Part shown: one piece after another, positions 50,801-63,000 of the stretch
Numbering within the stretch: the stretch's first letter is position 1
Layout: every line of letters begins with the position of its first letter
DNA from: Symsagittifera roscoffensis
Taxonomy: Eukaryota; Xenacoelomorpha; Acoela; Convolutidae
Reading direction: 5' to 3'
NCBI RefSeq assembly: GCF_963678635.1
Contig: NC_087064.1
Coordinates: 7,913,671-7,977,670 of the forward strand
Length of the DNA: 64,000 nucleotides
The notes under the pieces: generated by a model
Database searches by the model: none
What the model was told of the DNA's origin: nothing
The model's input: the letters and a program-made list of their open reading frames with translations, nothing else
Made by a program: the position numbers and the translations under genes

Positions 50801-51400
50801 GATTTGAAAGGTTCTGAACACAAATTCAGATTTGCAAAATTTCGCTAAAATAATTTTGATGTATGGCCAGATTATTTTTTCTGCTGCTAATTATTATCAT
50901 TTTTCAGGTTCGTGTTTTTATATGAAGCTAAGCTTTAATTTCTCAATGCAATCTTAAAATTTTCATGCTAATTCCTAAGCTAGAGGGTTTCCCTTGAACT
51001 TAAGTTAAATGAAGGAGTGATTCAGTTTTTTTTTGTTTTGTTGATACGATTTTTTCTAAATGTCAGTTTTGTGGTACATTTAAGCGATTCGTCTGGTGGG
51101 TTTCTGTTTTTTGTTTTTCTGTTGCATTTTCCTATCTCCAACTTATTGTTGTTTGCTTTTTGCGGCTGTTGCTGGTTGCCTTCATTCCAGAAGTTCCATC
51201 AATCCTGGATGAAAAGGAGGAGGGTTCGAGCCTGTTGCTGCATAAAAATTAAGAGCGGACCCATGATTTGATTTGCAAAAAATTCCTCTAGCTATGTTTT
51301 CGTCTGCCCTGAGGATATGTTATTCTCTCAGTACTTCTTTGATACTTCTTGTAGCATTCAAGTTTTAACAGTTTTAGCTACTTTATATTTCCTTCCAGTG
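50801..51400 (+). repeat. Array: B sub-block
   Basis: Core near 51205-51260 (cctggatgaaaaggaggagggttcgagcctgttgctgcataaaa). Its leader frame (..SSGGFLFFVFLLHF..) is open. Confidence 0.8.
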
Positions 51401-51735
51401 TAGAGGTTTTAACATTTAGTTCATGGACAAAACAGATAAAGAGTCTAAAGATGGTAGAAACAAAAACCTGTTTTGTTGAAGAAAGCTGTAATCTTCTTGA
51501 TAAATTGAGTTCGAATGATGTCAGGTTTTCTTTGATACTGCTAGTTTTTATCAAAATTTGTGTTTTTGTTTTGAATCAAAACTGTAAGTTAGCTTTGATT
51601 CAAAACAGTGTTTTTCATTTCAACTTTTCGTGCTTTTTCGTAAGCTAGAGGGTTTCCCGCAAACTTAAATTAGATTTAGAGTAGGTTAAGTTTTTTTTTT
51701 GCTTGTATCGTGGATGTGATTCTCTCATTCTGTCT

Positions 51736-52475
51736 GTTAAGCGTAATTTTAAGGCTATTCGTCTGTTGGTTGAATGTTTTTTGTTACTCTGCTGCTTATT
51801 CTCATTTTCCACATACTGCTGTGTGGTTGTTCAAACTCCACCATTGCCTGGTCCCAAGTCCAGGATGAGAAAGGAGGAGGGTTGGAGCAGGCTCTATAAA
51901 ACTTCTTTTGAGCTGACCTTTGATTTTTTTTTCAAATAGAGTTTTCCTTAAGCTGCATTTTGTCTGCGCTGAGATTGGATCTCACATCTGGACTGAAAAT
52001 TTTCAAGAACATCGCAAAAACGTTTCAAAGTTATCTTAAATTTTTAATAGCTTTTCAACTGCATAGTTTGTTGTTTGAAAGTCCTGCTACTGCATGTAAA
52101 GTTAAGCGTTGAGCAGTTAAGCGTAATTTTAAGGCTATTCGTCTGTTGGTTGAATGTTTTTTGTTACTCTGCTGCTTATTATCATTTTCCACATACTGCT
52201 GTGTGGTTGTTCAAACTCCACCATTGCCTGGTCCTAAGTCCAGGATGAGAAAGGAGGAGGGTTGGAGCAGGCTCTATAAAACTTCTTTTGAGCTGACCTT
52301 TGATTTTTTTTCAAATAGAGTTTTCCTTTAGCTGCATTTTGTCTGCGCTGAGATTGGATCTCACATCTAGACTGAAAATTTTCAAGAACATCGCAAAAAG
52401 GTTTCAAAGTTATCTGAAATTTTTAATAGCTTTTCAACTGCATAGTTTGTTGTTTGAAAGTCCTGCTACTGCTTG
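51736..52475 (+). repeat. Array: 0.36-kb local tandem duplication of the A core
   Basis: 51736-52095 and 52116-52475 are nearly identical (gttaagcgtaattttaagg .. gtcctgctactgc), joined by about 20 bp of spacer. This is a step separate from the large duplications. Confidence 0.9.
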
Positions 52476-53924
52476 TTGACGCTCCAATTTTTTTTAGCAC
52501 TGATTAGAACATTTATTCTCAGTAGTCTCACTGCCTTAAGGAGGATCATTTATGTACACCGCAATTTATTGAAGACACGTGGTGAAGTTTGAACAAATTC
52601 TTATCGATGAAAAAAGACCAATGAATGTACACAATCTGCTGTACACGATCCGCTAGTCTTAGCTTCCCTAAACGGTGCAGTTCGTAGTTCGACATTAAAG
52701 GCAATTCAGTTTTACACGAAATTAACAAAAATGCAAGAGAACAGTGACGCTTCAAATGACAACTGCATGGAACAAATCAAAGGAGTGTTCATGCGAGAGT
52801 ACCTGTCTGTTGAGGTCAAATTCAATTCCAAATTTCAGTCCATGTGCACATTGGTAAGCAATTAAAAATAATCTGTTAGAAGTGTTGAAATGGCGTTTGC
52901 CCAGAAGGCAGTTTTAACGGAAGAAAGGACGAGAAGTCTCCGAAAATGTATTCAGAGCTTCACTTAAAGCCCTCGACATCTCAGAAGCTGGTGAAAAAAC
53001 AGCTCATTGAAGTTAGGATGTAGCTTTAAGAGTGAGGAAACATCGCATTCGTTTGAAGGTGGCTTCTACCAAAATTTGGACAATACACCTGGACCATGAA
53101 GAGACGGAAAAGATGGGTTATGTCACAGAATTTAGCTACTACGATTCAATGCTGATAAATATCAGGCCGTCCGACCAAGGAACCGTTTTTTGTGCTTCGG
53201 AACCTATAGAACTCTCCATTGCATGTAGCAAGCCAACGATGTGGAGTCTGAAATCTCAAAGACAAAACCTTCTTTTAGGTTTCTTTTATTTGCGGAATTA
53301 TTTGTTGTTATTCGGTGCAAAGAATCCCGGTGAACGAAACGAAGTTCTCTGAAAAGTTTTCAAGTATTTCATTCTGATGGTTGCTTTGCATCCAATTTTA
53401 AGTACCATCTAGATTTTCCAAGTACTTTTATATGTCAGCAATCTCATGAATGGGAAGTACCGCCTGCTTATCCGCGAAACCACTTATTTCCACTGGTAGT
53501 TTAAATAGTCTTTGAAGTAACTGTAGTCTTAGATTGAGAGGGATCCCTCAGAGTTTTATTTTGATTTTCGTCAGTTGCCCAGGTTTTTTTGAGTAAACAC
53601 TGCAAAGTGAAAATTTCAAAGGCAAGCCTATACTTGGTTTTACTTGTCTGTTTGATTTACTCTGTCAAATTTTGTAAGGCAGTTTTTTTCTGTTTGTGCA
53701 GCTGGAGGTTGTAGCCTGGTTCCAGGTTTACTGTGAAGGAGGTAGAATGTTCGATCTCGTTGTTCTTCAACGCCCTGTTTTGACCTAATATTTGGCTCTT
53801 TTGTTTTTCTTAGATACTGCTGTCAGGTTTTCTTAGATGTCACGTTTTCTTAGATACTGCTAGTTTTTATCAAATTTCGGAAATTTATGTTGAAATACAG
53901 CTGCAAATATGTTTTCTGATGCAG
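52476..53924 (+). repeat. Array: C (with internal deletion) and D sub-blocks
   Basis: C at 52530-53240. At about 53221 the expected caacagatgcaaccatacgcc stretch is missing and the sequence passes straight to tgtagcaagccaac. D at 53380-53790 lacks the AATAAA end. Confidence 0.75.
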
Positions 53925-55350
53925 TGTTCTTCATTTCTATTTTTTGAGCTATTTAGAGGTGGTTAAGTTTTTGATTTCGTTTTTTTTTTTGAGTTTTTTT
54001 GTTGATAGAAATTTCTCATTCTGTCAGTTTAGCGATATTGTAAGGCTATTCGTCTGTTGGTTCAATGTTGTTCATTGCTCTGTTGCTTATTCTCAATTTC
54101 AACATACTGCTGTATGGTTGTTCAAACTCCGCCATTGTCTGGTCCCAAGTCCAGGATGTGAAAGGAGCCGGGTTGGAGCATGCTCTATAAAACTGCTTTT
54201 GAGCGGACTTCCATTTATTTTCCGAAAAGAGTTTTCTTGTAGCTGCATATTGTCTGCGCTAAGATAGCATCTCATTTCTAGTTTGAAAGTTATTAGGAGC
54301 ATCGCGAAAACGTTTCAAAGTTAACTTAGTTTTTAATAGCTTTTCAACTGCATAGTTTGTTGTTTGAAAGTCTTGCTACTGCGGTTTGCCGTTTTTTTTT
54401 TACCCACATATGGCACTGATTAGAAGATTTCTTGTTATATTTCTCACTGCCTTACGGAGGATCATTTATGTATTTTAATTAAATACGGACTTGTGCTGAA
54501 TTCTGAACGATGAAATAAAAAACCAATGAATGTACACAACACCCGATCTGCTAGTCTTTGCTCCCCTAATCGGTGCAGTTTGTATTTCGACAGTATGAGC
54601 AATTCAATTTTACACGGAATTAGCACAAGTGCAAGAGGACAGTTTCGCTTAAAACGACAACCGGATGGAACAAATCAAAAGTGTTCATGCGAGAATATCT
54701 GTCCGCTTAGGTCAAAACTAATCCAAATTTCAGCGCACGTGCACATTGGTTGGCACCTGAATATAATTTCTGAAAAGTGTTGAATTGGCGAATGCCCATA
54801 AAACAGTTGTAACAGAAGAAAGGACGAGAAGTCTCCGAAAACGTAATCAGCGCTTCACTAAAAGCTGTCGACTTCGTAGAAGCTGGTGAAAGAACAGCTC
54901 ATTGAAGTTAAGATGTAGCTTTAAGAGTGAAAAAACATCGCATTCGTTTGAAGGCGGCTTTTACCATAATTTGGACAATGCACATGGACCACGAAGAGAA
55001 GGAAGAGATGAGCAATGTCACAGAATTTAGCTACCACGATTCAATGCTGATAAATACTGCTTCTGAGCGGACTTCCATTTATTTTCCGAAAAGAGTTTTC
55101 ATGTAGCTGCAGTTTGTCTGCGCTAAGATAGCATCTCATTTCTAGGCTGAATTTATTAGGAGCCTATGTCTATCAGCAGTCTAAGTTGAGTTTGATGGAA
55201 ACAGAGACGCACAATTCAATGTTTTTTTTCAACCTAAGGGTTTGCGCAGCACAAATATCTCGCAGTTTTTGTGAAAATTAACACATATAGCAAGCCAACG
55301 CTGTGAAGTCAGAAATCTAAAAGACAAAACCTAAAAGACAAAGTAACAAA
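53925..55350 (+). repeat. Array: 1.43-kb A+C unit, copy 1
   Basis: Starts tgttcttcatttctattttttgagct and ends just before the same words at 55351. Nearly identical to 55351-56757. Contains the chimeric insert at about 55057-55162. Confidence 0.9.
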
Positions 55351-56757
55351 TGTTCTTCATTTCTATTTTTTGAGCTATTTAGAGGTGGTTAAGTTTTTGA
55401 TTTCGTTTTTTTTTTGAGTTTTTTTGTTGATAGAAATTTCTCATTCTGTCAGTTTAGCGATATTGTAAGGCTATTCGTCTGTTGGTTCAATGTTGTTCAT
55501 TGCTCTGTTGCTTATTCTCAATTTCAACATACTGCTGTATGGTTGTTCAAACTCCGCCATTGTCTGGTCCCAAGTCCAGGATGTGAAAGGAGCCGGGTTG
55601 GAGCATGCTCTATAAAACTGCTTTTGAGCGGACTTCCATTTATTTTCCGAAAAGAGTTTTCTTGTAGCTGCATATTGTCTGCGCTAAGATAGCATCTCAT
55701 TTCTAGTTTGAAAGTTATTAGGAGCATCGCGAAAACGTTTCAAAGTTAACTTAGTTTTTAATAGCTTTTCAACTGCATAGTTTGTTGTTTGAAAGTCTTG
55801 CTACTGCGGTTTGCCGTTTTTTTTACCCACATATGGCACTGATTAGAAGATTTCTTGTTATATTTGTCACTGCCTTACGGAGGATCATTTATGTATTTTA
55901 ATTAAATACGGACTTGTGCTGAATTCTGAACGATGAAATAAAAAACCAATGAATGTACACAACACCCGATCTGCTAGTCTTTGCTCCCCTAATCGGTGCA
56001 GTTTGTATTTCGACAGTATGAGCAATTCAATTTTACACGGAATTAGCACAAGTGCAAGAGGACAGTTTCGCTTAAAACGACAACCGGATGGAACAAATCA
56101 AAAGTGTTCATGCGAGAATATCTGTCCGCTTAGGTCAAAACTAATCCAAATTTCAGCGCACGTGCACATTGGTTGGCACCTGAATATAATTTCTGAAAAG
56201 TGTTGAATTGGCGAATGCCCATAAAACAGTTGTAACAGAAGAAAGGACGAGAAGTCTCCGAAAACGTAATCAGCGCTTCACTAAAAGCTGTCGACTTCGT
56301 AGAAGCTGGTGAAAGAACAGCTCATTGAAGTTAAGATGTAGCTTTAAGAGTGAAAAAACATCGCATTCGTTTGAAGGCGGCTTTTACCATAATTTGGACA
56401 ATGCACATGGACCACGAAGAGAAGGAAGAGATGAGCAATGTCACAGAATTTAGCTACCACGATTCAATGCTGATAAATACTGCTTCTGAGCGGACTTCCA
56501 TTTATTTTCCGAAAAGAGTTTTCATGTAGCTGCAGTTTGTCTGCGCTAAGATAGCATCTCATTTCTAGGCTGAATTTATTAGGAGCCTATGTCTATCAGC
56601 AGTCTAAGTTGAGTTTGATGGAAACAGAGACGCACAATTCAATGTTTTTTTTTCAACCTAAGGGTTTGCGCAGCACAAATATCTCGCAGTTTTTGTGAAA
56701 ATTAACACATATAGCAAGCCAACGCTGTGAAGTCAGAAATCTAAAAGACAAAACCTT
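55351..56757 (+). repeat. Array: 1.43-kb A+C unit, copy 2
   Basis: Near-identical to 53925-55333; only homopolymer-length changes and a few substitutions were noticed (for example ctcac versus gtcac near 55866). Confidence 0.9.
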
Positions 56758-56869
56758 GTTTTAGGTTTCTTTCTTTCGCGGAATTATTATTTTTTTGTTA
56801 TTCTGTGCAAAGACTCCCGGTGAACGAATAATAAATTCTCTGAAAAGGTTTTTTAAAGTATTTTTTTTC

Positions 56870-58040
56870 TGATGGTTGCATCCAATTTTCAGTACCATGT
56901 AGATTTTCCAAGTCCTGTAATTAGTCAAAGCAATCTTATGAACTTGAAGTATCGTCTTCTTATCCGCGACTAACTTATTTCCACTGGTAATGTAAATAGT
57001 CTGATCAGTAACGGTAGCCTTAAATTGAGAGGGATACCTCAGTGTTTTTTTTAAGTGAGTTGCCCAGGTTTTCTTAAGTAAACACTGCAAAGTGAAAATT
57101 TCAAAGGTAAGCTTATTTTTGGTGTTACTTGTCTGTTTGCTTTGCTCTCTCTTTTTTTGTAAGGCAGTTTTTTTCTGTTTGTGCAGCCGAATGTTTGGGA
57201 AACTCAGCTCTAGCCTGGTACCAGGTTCACTGTGAAAAATAAAGAATGGTCGATCTCGTTGTTCCTCGACGCCGTGTTTTGAATTAATATATGGCTCCTT
57301 TTAAAAAAAGGTTTGCCCTGACTGTTGCACGTTTTTTTGCTGGTATTTACAATTCATCGTATCTGTATTACAGTTTTCTTTAGAACAGTGCTGAATGCTT
57401 TCGTATTAAATAAGTTTTTTGTTTCTGATAGTTGCATGCAATTTTAAGTACCATGTAGATTTTCCAAGTCCCTTAATTTGTCAAAGCATGAGTTGGAAGT
57501 CTTATGAGTTGGAAGTATCGCCTGCTTATCCGCTACACCATTTTTTCTACTACTAGATTAAATAGTTTTTTAAGTAACGGTAGCCTTACAGGGATCCCTC
57601 AGAGTTTTATTTTGATTTTAGTCAGTTGCTATGTTTTTTTCTCAAGTAAACACTGCAAAGTGAAAATTTCAAAGGCAACCCTATACTTGGTGTTACTTGC
57701 CTGTTCGATTTACTCTGTCAACTTTTGTAAGGCAGTTTTTTTCAGTTTGTGCAGCCGAATGGTTGTGAAACTCAGTTATAGCCTGGTACCAGATTCACTA
57801 TAAAAAGGGAGATTGGTCGATTTCGTTGTTCCTCAACACCGTGTTTTGAGCTAATAATTGGCTCTTTTTACAAAAGGGTTTGCCCTGACTGTTGCACGTT
57901 TTTTCGCTTCTTGTTAGAGTTCTTCGTATGCATGTTACAATTTTCTTCAGAACAGTGCTCAATGCTTTCATGTTAAATAAAGAATTTGGTTGTTTTATCG
58001 ACATAATTCTTTTGAAGGTTACTGCACTTTTGCGGCCAAA
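56870..58040 (+). repeat. Array: tandem pair of D sub-blocks (D, D')
   Basis: gttgcatccaattttcagtaccatgtag at about 56876 and gttgcatgcaattttaagtaccatgtag at about 57432, offset about 556. D has lost the AATAAA (aaataag near 57411); D' keeps it at 57976-57981. The same pair recurs at 61740-62905 (AATAAA at 62843-62848). Confidence 0.85.
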
Positions 58041-60028
58041 AATTGATTTTATAGTTTCTTAACTAAAATTCGATTTGCAAAATTTTGCTAAAATAATTTT
58101 GATGTATGGATAGATTTTCTTTGGTGCTGCTAATTGTTATCATTTTTGAAGTTCGTGTGTTACTATGGAGCTATTCATTTTCATTCTAATTTTTGTAAAT
58201 TTTTTGGAGGGATACAGTTTTTGCGTGTTTTGTTGGTGAGATTTTTTCTAAATGTCAGTTTTACGGTATATTCAAGCGATTCGTCTGGTGGGTTTCTGTT
58301 TTTTGTTTCTCCATTGCTGTTTCCCATCTCAAACATACTGCTGTTTACTTGTTACCGAGGTTATTGGTTGGCTTAAGTTCCGTCATTCCAGGATGAGCAG
58401 GACGAGAGTTTGAGCATGTTGCTGCATAAAACAGTAAGAGCGGACTCATGATTTGATTTGTAAAAATTCCTCTAGCTTTGTTTTTGTAGTTGATATGTTA
58501 ATCTCTAAGTACTTCTTTGATAGTTCTTATAGTATTCAAGGCTGAACAGTTTTAGCAAATTTATTTTCCCTCCCATTGTAGAGGTTTTAACATTAATTTT
58601 ACGGACGAAACATACTAGGGAGTCTGAAGGTGGGTAGAAACAAAATCGTTTGTTTTGTTGAAGACAGCTGTAATTTTTTTTGATCAATTGAGTTTTAAGG
58701 ATGTCAGCTTTTAGATATTGCTAGTTTTTATCAATTTTGGAAATTTATGTTGAAATACAGCTGCAAATATGTTTCCGGTTGCAGTGTTCTTCATTTCAAT
58801 TTTTCGAGCTTTTTCGTAAGCTAAAGGGTTTCCCGCAAACTTAAATTAGGTTTAGAGGTGGTTAAGTTTTTGATTTCGTTTTTTTTTTGTGTTTTTTGTT
58901 GATCGGAATCTCTCATTCTGTCAGTTTAGCGACTTTGTAAGGCTATTCGTCTGTTGGTTTAATGTTGTTCATTACTTCGTTAGTTATTCTCATTTTCAAC
59001 ATACTGCTGTATGGTTGTTCAAACTCCGCCATTGTCTGGTCCCAATTCCAGGATGTGAAAGGAGGTGGGTTGGAGCATATTCTATAAAACTGCTTTTGAG
59101 CGGACTTCCATTTATTTTCCGAAAAGAGTATTCATGTAGCTGCATTTTGTCTGCGCTAAGATAGCATCTCTTTTCTAGACTGAAAGTTATTAGGAGCATC
59201 GCGAAAACGTTTCAAAGTTAACTTATTTTTTTGATAGTTTTTTAACTGCATAGTTTGTTGTTTGAAAGTCTTGATACTGCGTGTTGCTCTTCTTTTTTGA
59301 GCCACATATGGCACTGATTAGAAGTTTTCTTGTTAGTAATATCACTGCCTTACGGATGATCATTTATGTAACTTAATTAAATACGGACTCGTGCTGAAGT
59401 TTGAACAAATTTTTTTTCGATGAAATAAAAAACCAAAGAATGTACACAACACCCGATCTGCTAGTCTTAGCTCCCCTAATCGGTGCAGTTCAATTTTACA
59501 CGAAATTAGCACAAATGCAAGAGGACAGTTTCGCTTAAAATGACCAACGGATGGAACAAATCAAAAGTGTTCATGCGAGAAAACCTGTCCGCTTAGGTCA
59601 AAACTAAATCCAAATTTCAGCGCATGTGCACATTAGTTTGCACTTAGAAATAATCTGTTAGATGTGTAGAAATGGCGAATGCCCAAAAACAGTTGTAACA
59701 GAAGAAAGGACGGGAAGTCTCCGAAAACGTAATCAGCGCTTCACTAAAATCTGTCGACTTCGCAGAAGCTGGTGAAAAAACAGCTCATTGAAGTTAAGAT
59801 GTAGCTTTACGAGTGAAAAAACATCGCATTCCTTTGAAGGTGGCTTTTATTACAATTTGGACTATGTACTTGGACCACGAAGAGAAGGAAGAGATGAGCA
59901 ATGTCACAGAATTAAGCTACCACGATTCAATGCTGATAAATATCAGGCCTTCCGACCAAGGAACCGCTTTTTTTTATTTAGTGTGCCCGAAACTATGGAA
60001 CTCTCCATTGCAACAGATGCAACCATAC

Positions 60029-63000
60029 GCCTATGTCTATCAGCAGTCTAAGTTGAGTTTGATGGAAACAGAGACGCACAATTCAATGTTTTTTTTCAAC
60101 CTAAGGGTTTGCGCAGCACAAATATCTCGCAGTTTTTGTGAAAATTAACACATATAGCAAGCCAACGCTGTGAAGTCAGAAATCTAAAAGACAAAACCTA
60201 AAAGACAAAGTAACAAATGTTCTTCATTTCTATTTTTTGAGCTATTTAGAGGTGGTTAAGTTTTTGATTTCGTTTTTTTTTTGAGTTTTTTTGTTGATAG
60301 AAATTTCTCATTCTGTCAGTTTAGCGATATTGTAAGGCTATTCGTCTGTTGGTTCAATGTTGTTCATTGCTCTGTTGCTTATTCTCAATTTCAACATACT
60401 GCTGTATGGTTGTTCAAACTCCGCCATTGTCTAGTCCCAAGTCCAGGATGTGAAAGGAGCCGGGTTGGAGCATGCTCTATAAAACTGCTTTTGAGCGGAC
60501 TTCCATTTATTTTCCGAAAAGAGTTTTCTTGTAGCTGCATATTGTCTGCGCTAAGATAGCATCTCATTTCTAGTTTGAAAGTTATTAGGAGCATCGCGAA
60601 AACGTTTCAAAGTTAACTTAGTTTTTAATAGCTTTTCAACTGCATAGTTTGTTGTTTGAAAGTCTTGCTACTGCGGTTTGCCGTTTTTTTTTACCCACAT
60701 ATGGCACTGATTAGAAGATTTCTTGTTATATTTCTCACTGCCTTACGGAGGATCATTTATGTATTTTAATTAAATACGGACTTGTGCTGAATTCTGAACG
60801 ATGAAATAAAAAAGCAATGAATGTACACAACACCCGATCTGCTAGTCTTTGCTCCCCTAATCGGTGCAGTTTGTATTTCGACAGTATGAGCAATTCAATT
60901 TTACACGGAATTAGCACAAGTGCAAGAGGACAGTTTCGCTTAAAACGACAACCGGATGGAACAAATCAAAAGTGTTCATGCGAGAATATCTGTCCGCTTA
61001 GGTCAAAACTAATCCAAATTTCAGCGCACGTGCACATTGGTTGGCACCTGAATATAATTTCTGAAAAGTGTTGAATTGGCGAATGCCCATAAAACAGTTG
61101 TAACAGAAGAAAGGACGAGAAGTCTCCGAAAACGTAATCAGCGCTTCACTAAAAGCTGTCGACTTCGTAGAAGCTGGTGAAAGAACAGCTCATTGAAGTT
61201 AAGATGTAGCTTTAAGAGTGAAAAAACATCGCATTCGTTTGAAGGCGGCTTTTACCATAATTTGGACAATGCACATGGACCACGAAGAGAAGGAAGAGAT
61301 GAGCAATGTCACAGAATTTAGCTACCACGATTCAATGCTGATAAATACTGCTTCTGAGCGGACTTCCATTTATTTTCCGAAAAGAGTTTTCATGTAGCTG
61401 CAGTTTGTCTGCGCTAAGATAGCATCTCATTTCTAGGCTGAATTTATTAGGAGCCTATGTCTATCAGCAGTCTAAGTTGAGTTTGATGGAAACAGAGACG
61501 CACAATTCAATGTTTTTTTTCAACCTAAGGGTTTGCGCAGCACAAATATCTCGCAGTTTTTGTGAAAATTAACACATATAGCAAGCCAACGCTGTGAAGT
61601 CAGAAATCTAAAAGACAAAACCTTGTTTTAGGTTTCTTTCTTTCGCGGAATTATTATTTTTTTGTTATTCTGTGCAAAGACTCCCGGTGAACGAATAATA
61701 AATTCTCTGAAAAGGTTTTTTAAAGTATTTTTTTTCTGATGGTTGCATCCAATTTTCAGTACCATGTAGATTTTCCAAGTCCTGTATTTAGTCAAAGCAA
61801 TCTTATGAACTTGAAGTATCGTCTTCTTATCCGCGACTAACTTATTTCCACTGGTAATGTAAATAGTCTGATCAGTAACGGTAGCCTTAAATTGAGAGGG
61901 ATACCTCAGTGTTTTTTTTAAGTGAGTTGCCCAGGTTTTCTTAAGTAAACACTGCAAAGTGAAAATTTCAAAGGTAAGCTTATTTTTGGTGTTACTTGTC
62001 TGTTTGCTTTGCTCTCTCTTTTTTTGTAAGGCAGTTTTTTTCTGTTTGTGCAGCCGAATGTTTGGGAAACTCAGCTCTAGCCTGGTACCAGGTTCACTGT
62101 GAAAGAGAAAGAATGGTCGATCTCGTTGTTCCTCGACGCCGTGTTTTGAATTAATATATGGCTCCTTTTAAAAAAAGGTTTGCCCTGACTGTTGCACGTT
62201 TTTTTGCTGGTATTTACAATTCATCGTATCTGTATTACAGTTTTCTTTAGAACAGTGCTGAATGCTTTCGTATTAAATAAGTTTTTTGTTTCTGATAGTT
62301 GCATGCAATTTTAAGTACCATGTAGATTTTCCAAGTCCCTTAATTTTTCAAAGCATGAGTTGGAAGTCTTATGAGTTGGAAGTATCGCCTGCTTATCCGC
62401 TACACCATTTTTTCTACTACTAGATTAAATAGTTTTTTAAGTAACGGTAGCCTTACAGGGATCCCTCAGAGTTTTATTTTGATTTTAGTCAGTTGCTATG
62501 TTTTTTTCTCAAGTAAACACTGCAAAGTGAAAATTTCAAAGGCAACCCTATACTTGGTGTTACTTGCCTGTTCGATTTACTCTGTCAACTTTTGTAAGGC
62601 AGTTTTTTTCAGTTTGTGCAGCCGAATGGTTGTGAAACTCAGTTATAGCCTGGTACCAGATTCACTATAAAAAGGGAGATTGGTCGATTTCGTTGTTCCT
62701 CAACACCGTGTTTTGAGCTAATAATTGGCTCTTTTTACAAAAGGGTTTGCCCTGACTGTTGCACGTTTTTTCGCTTCTTGTTAGAGTTCTTCGTATGCAT
62801 GTTACAATTTTCTTCAGAACAGTGCTCAATGCTTTCATGTTAAATAAAGAATTTGGTTGTTTTATCGACATAATTCTTTTGAAGGTTACTGCACTTTTGC
62901 GGCCAAAAATTGATTTTATAGTTTCTTAACTAAAATTCGATTTGCAAAATTTTGCTAAAATAATTTTGATGTATGGATAGATTTTCTTTGGTGCTGCTAA

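Larger units (their letters stand above)
55162..60028 (+). repeat. Array: 4,867-bp higher-order unit, copy 1
   Basis: Composition: C end, A, C, D, D', B, A, C. Everything from gcctatgtctatcagcag at 55162 recurs at 60029 with an offset of 4867-4868. Differences noticed are isolated (examples near 57484, 58365 and 58498). Confidence 0.95.

Noticed and set aside
59813-60148. 111-codon frame in a C block as a conserved protein
   Set aside because: Equivalent frames at 42.6, 47.6 and 53.0 kb are shortened or frameshifted, and no domain is recognised; it remains possible that it is an old exon.
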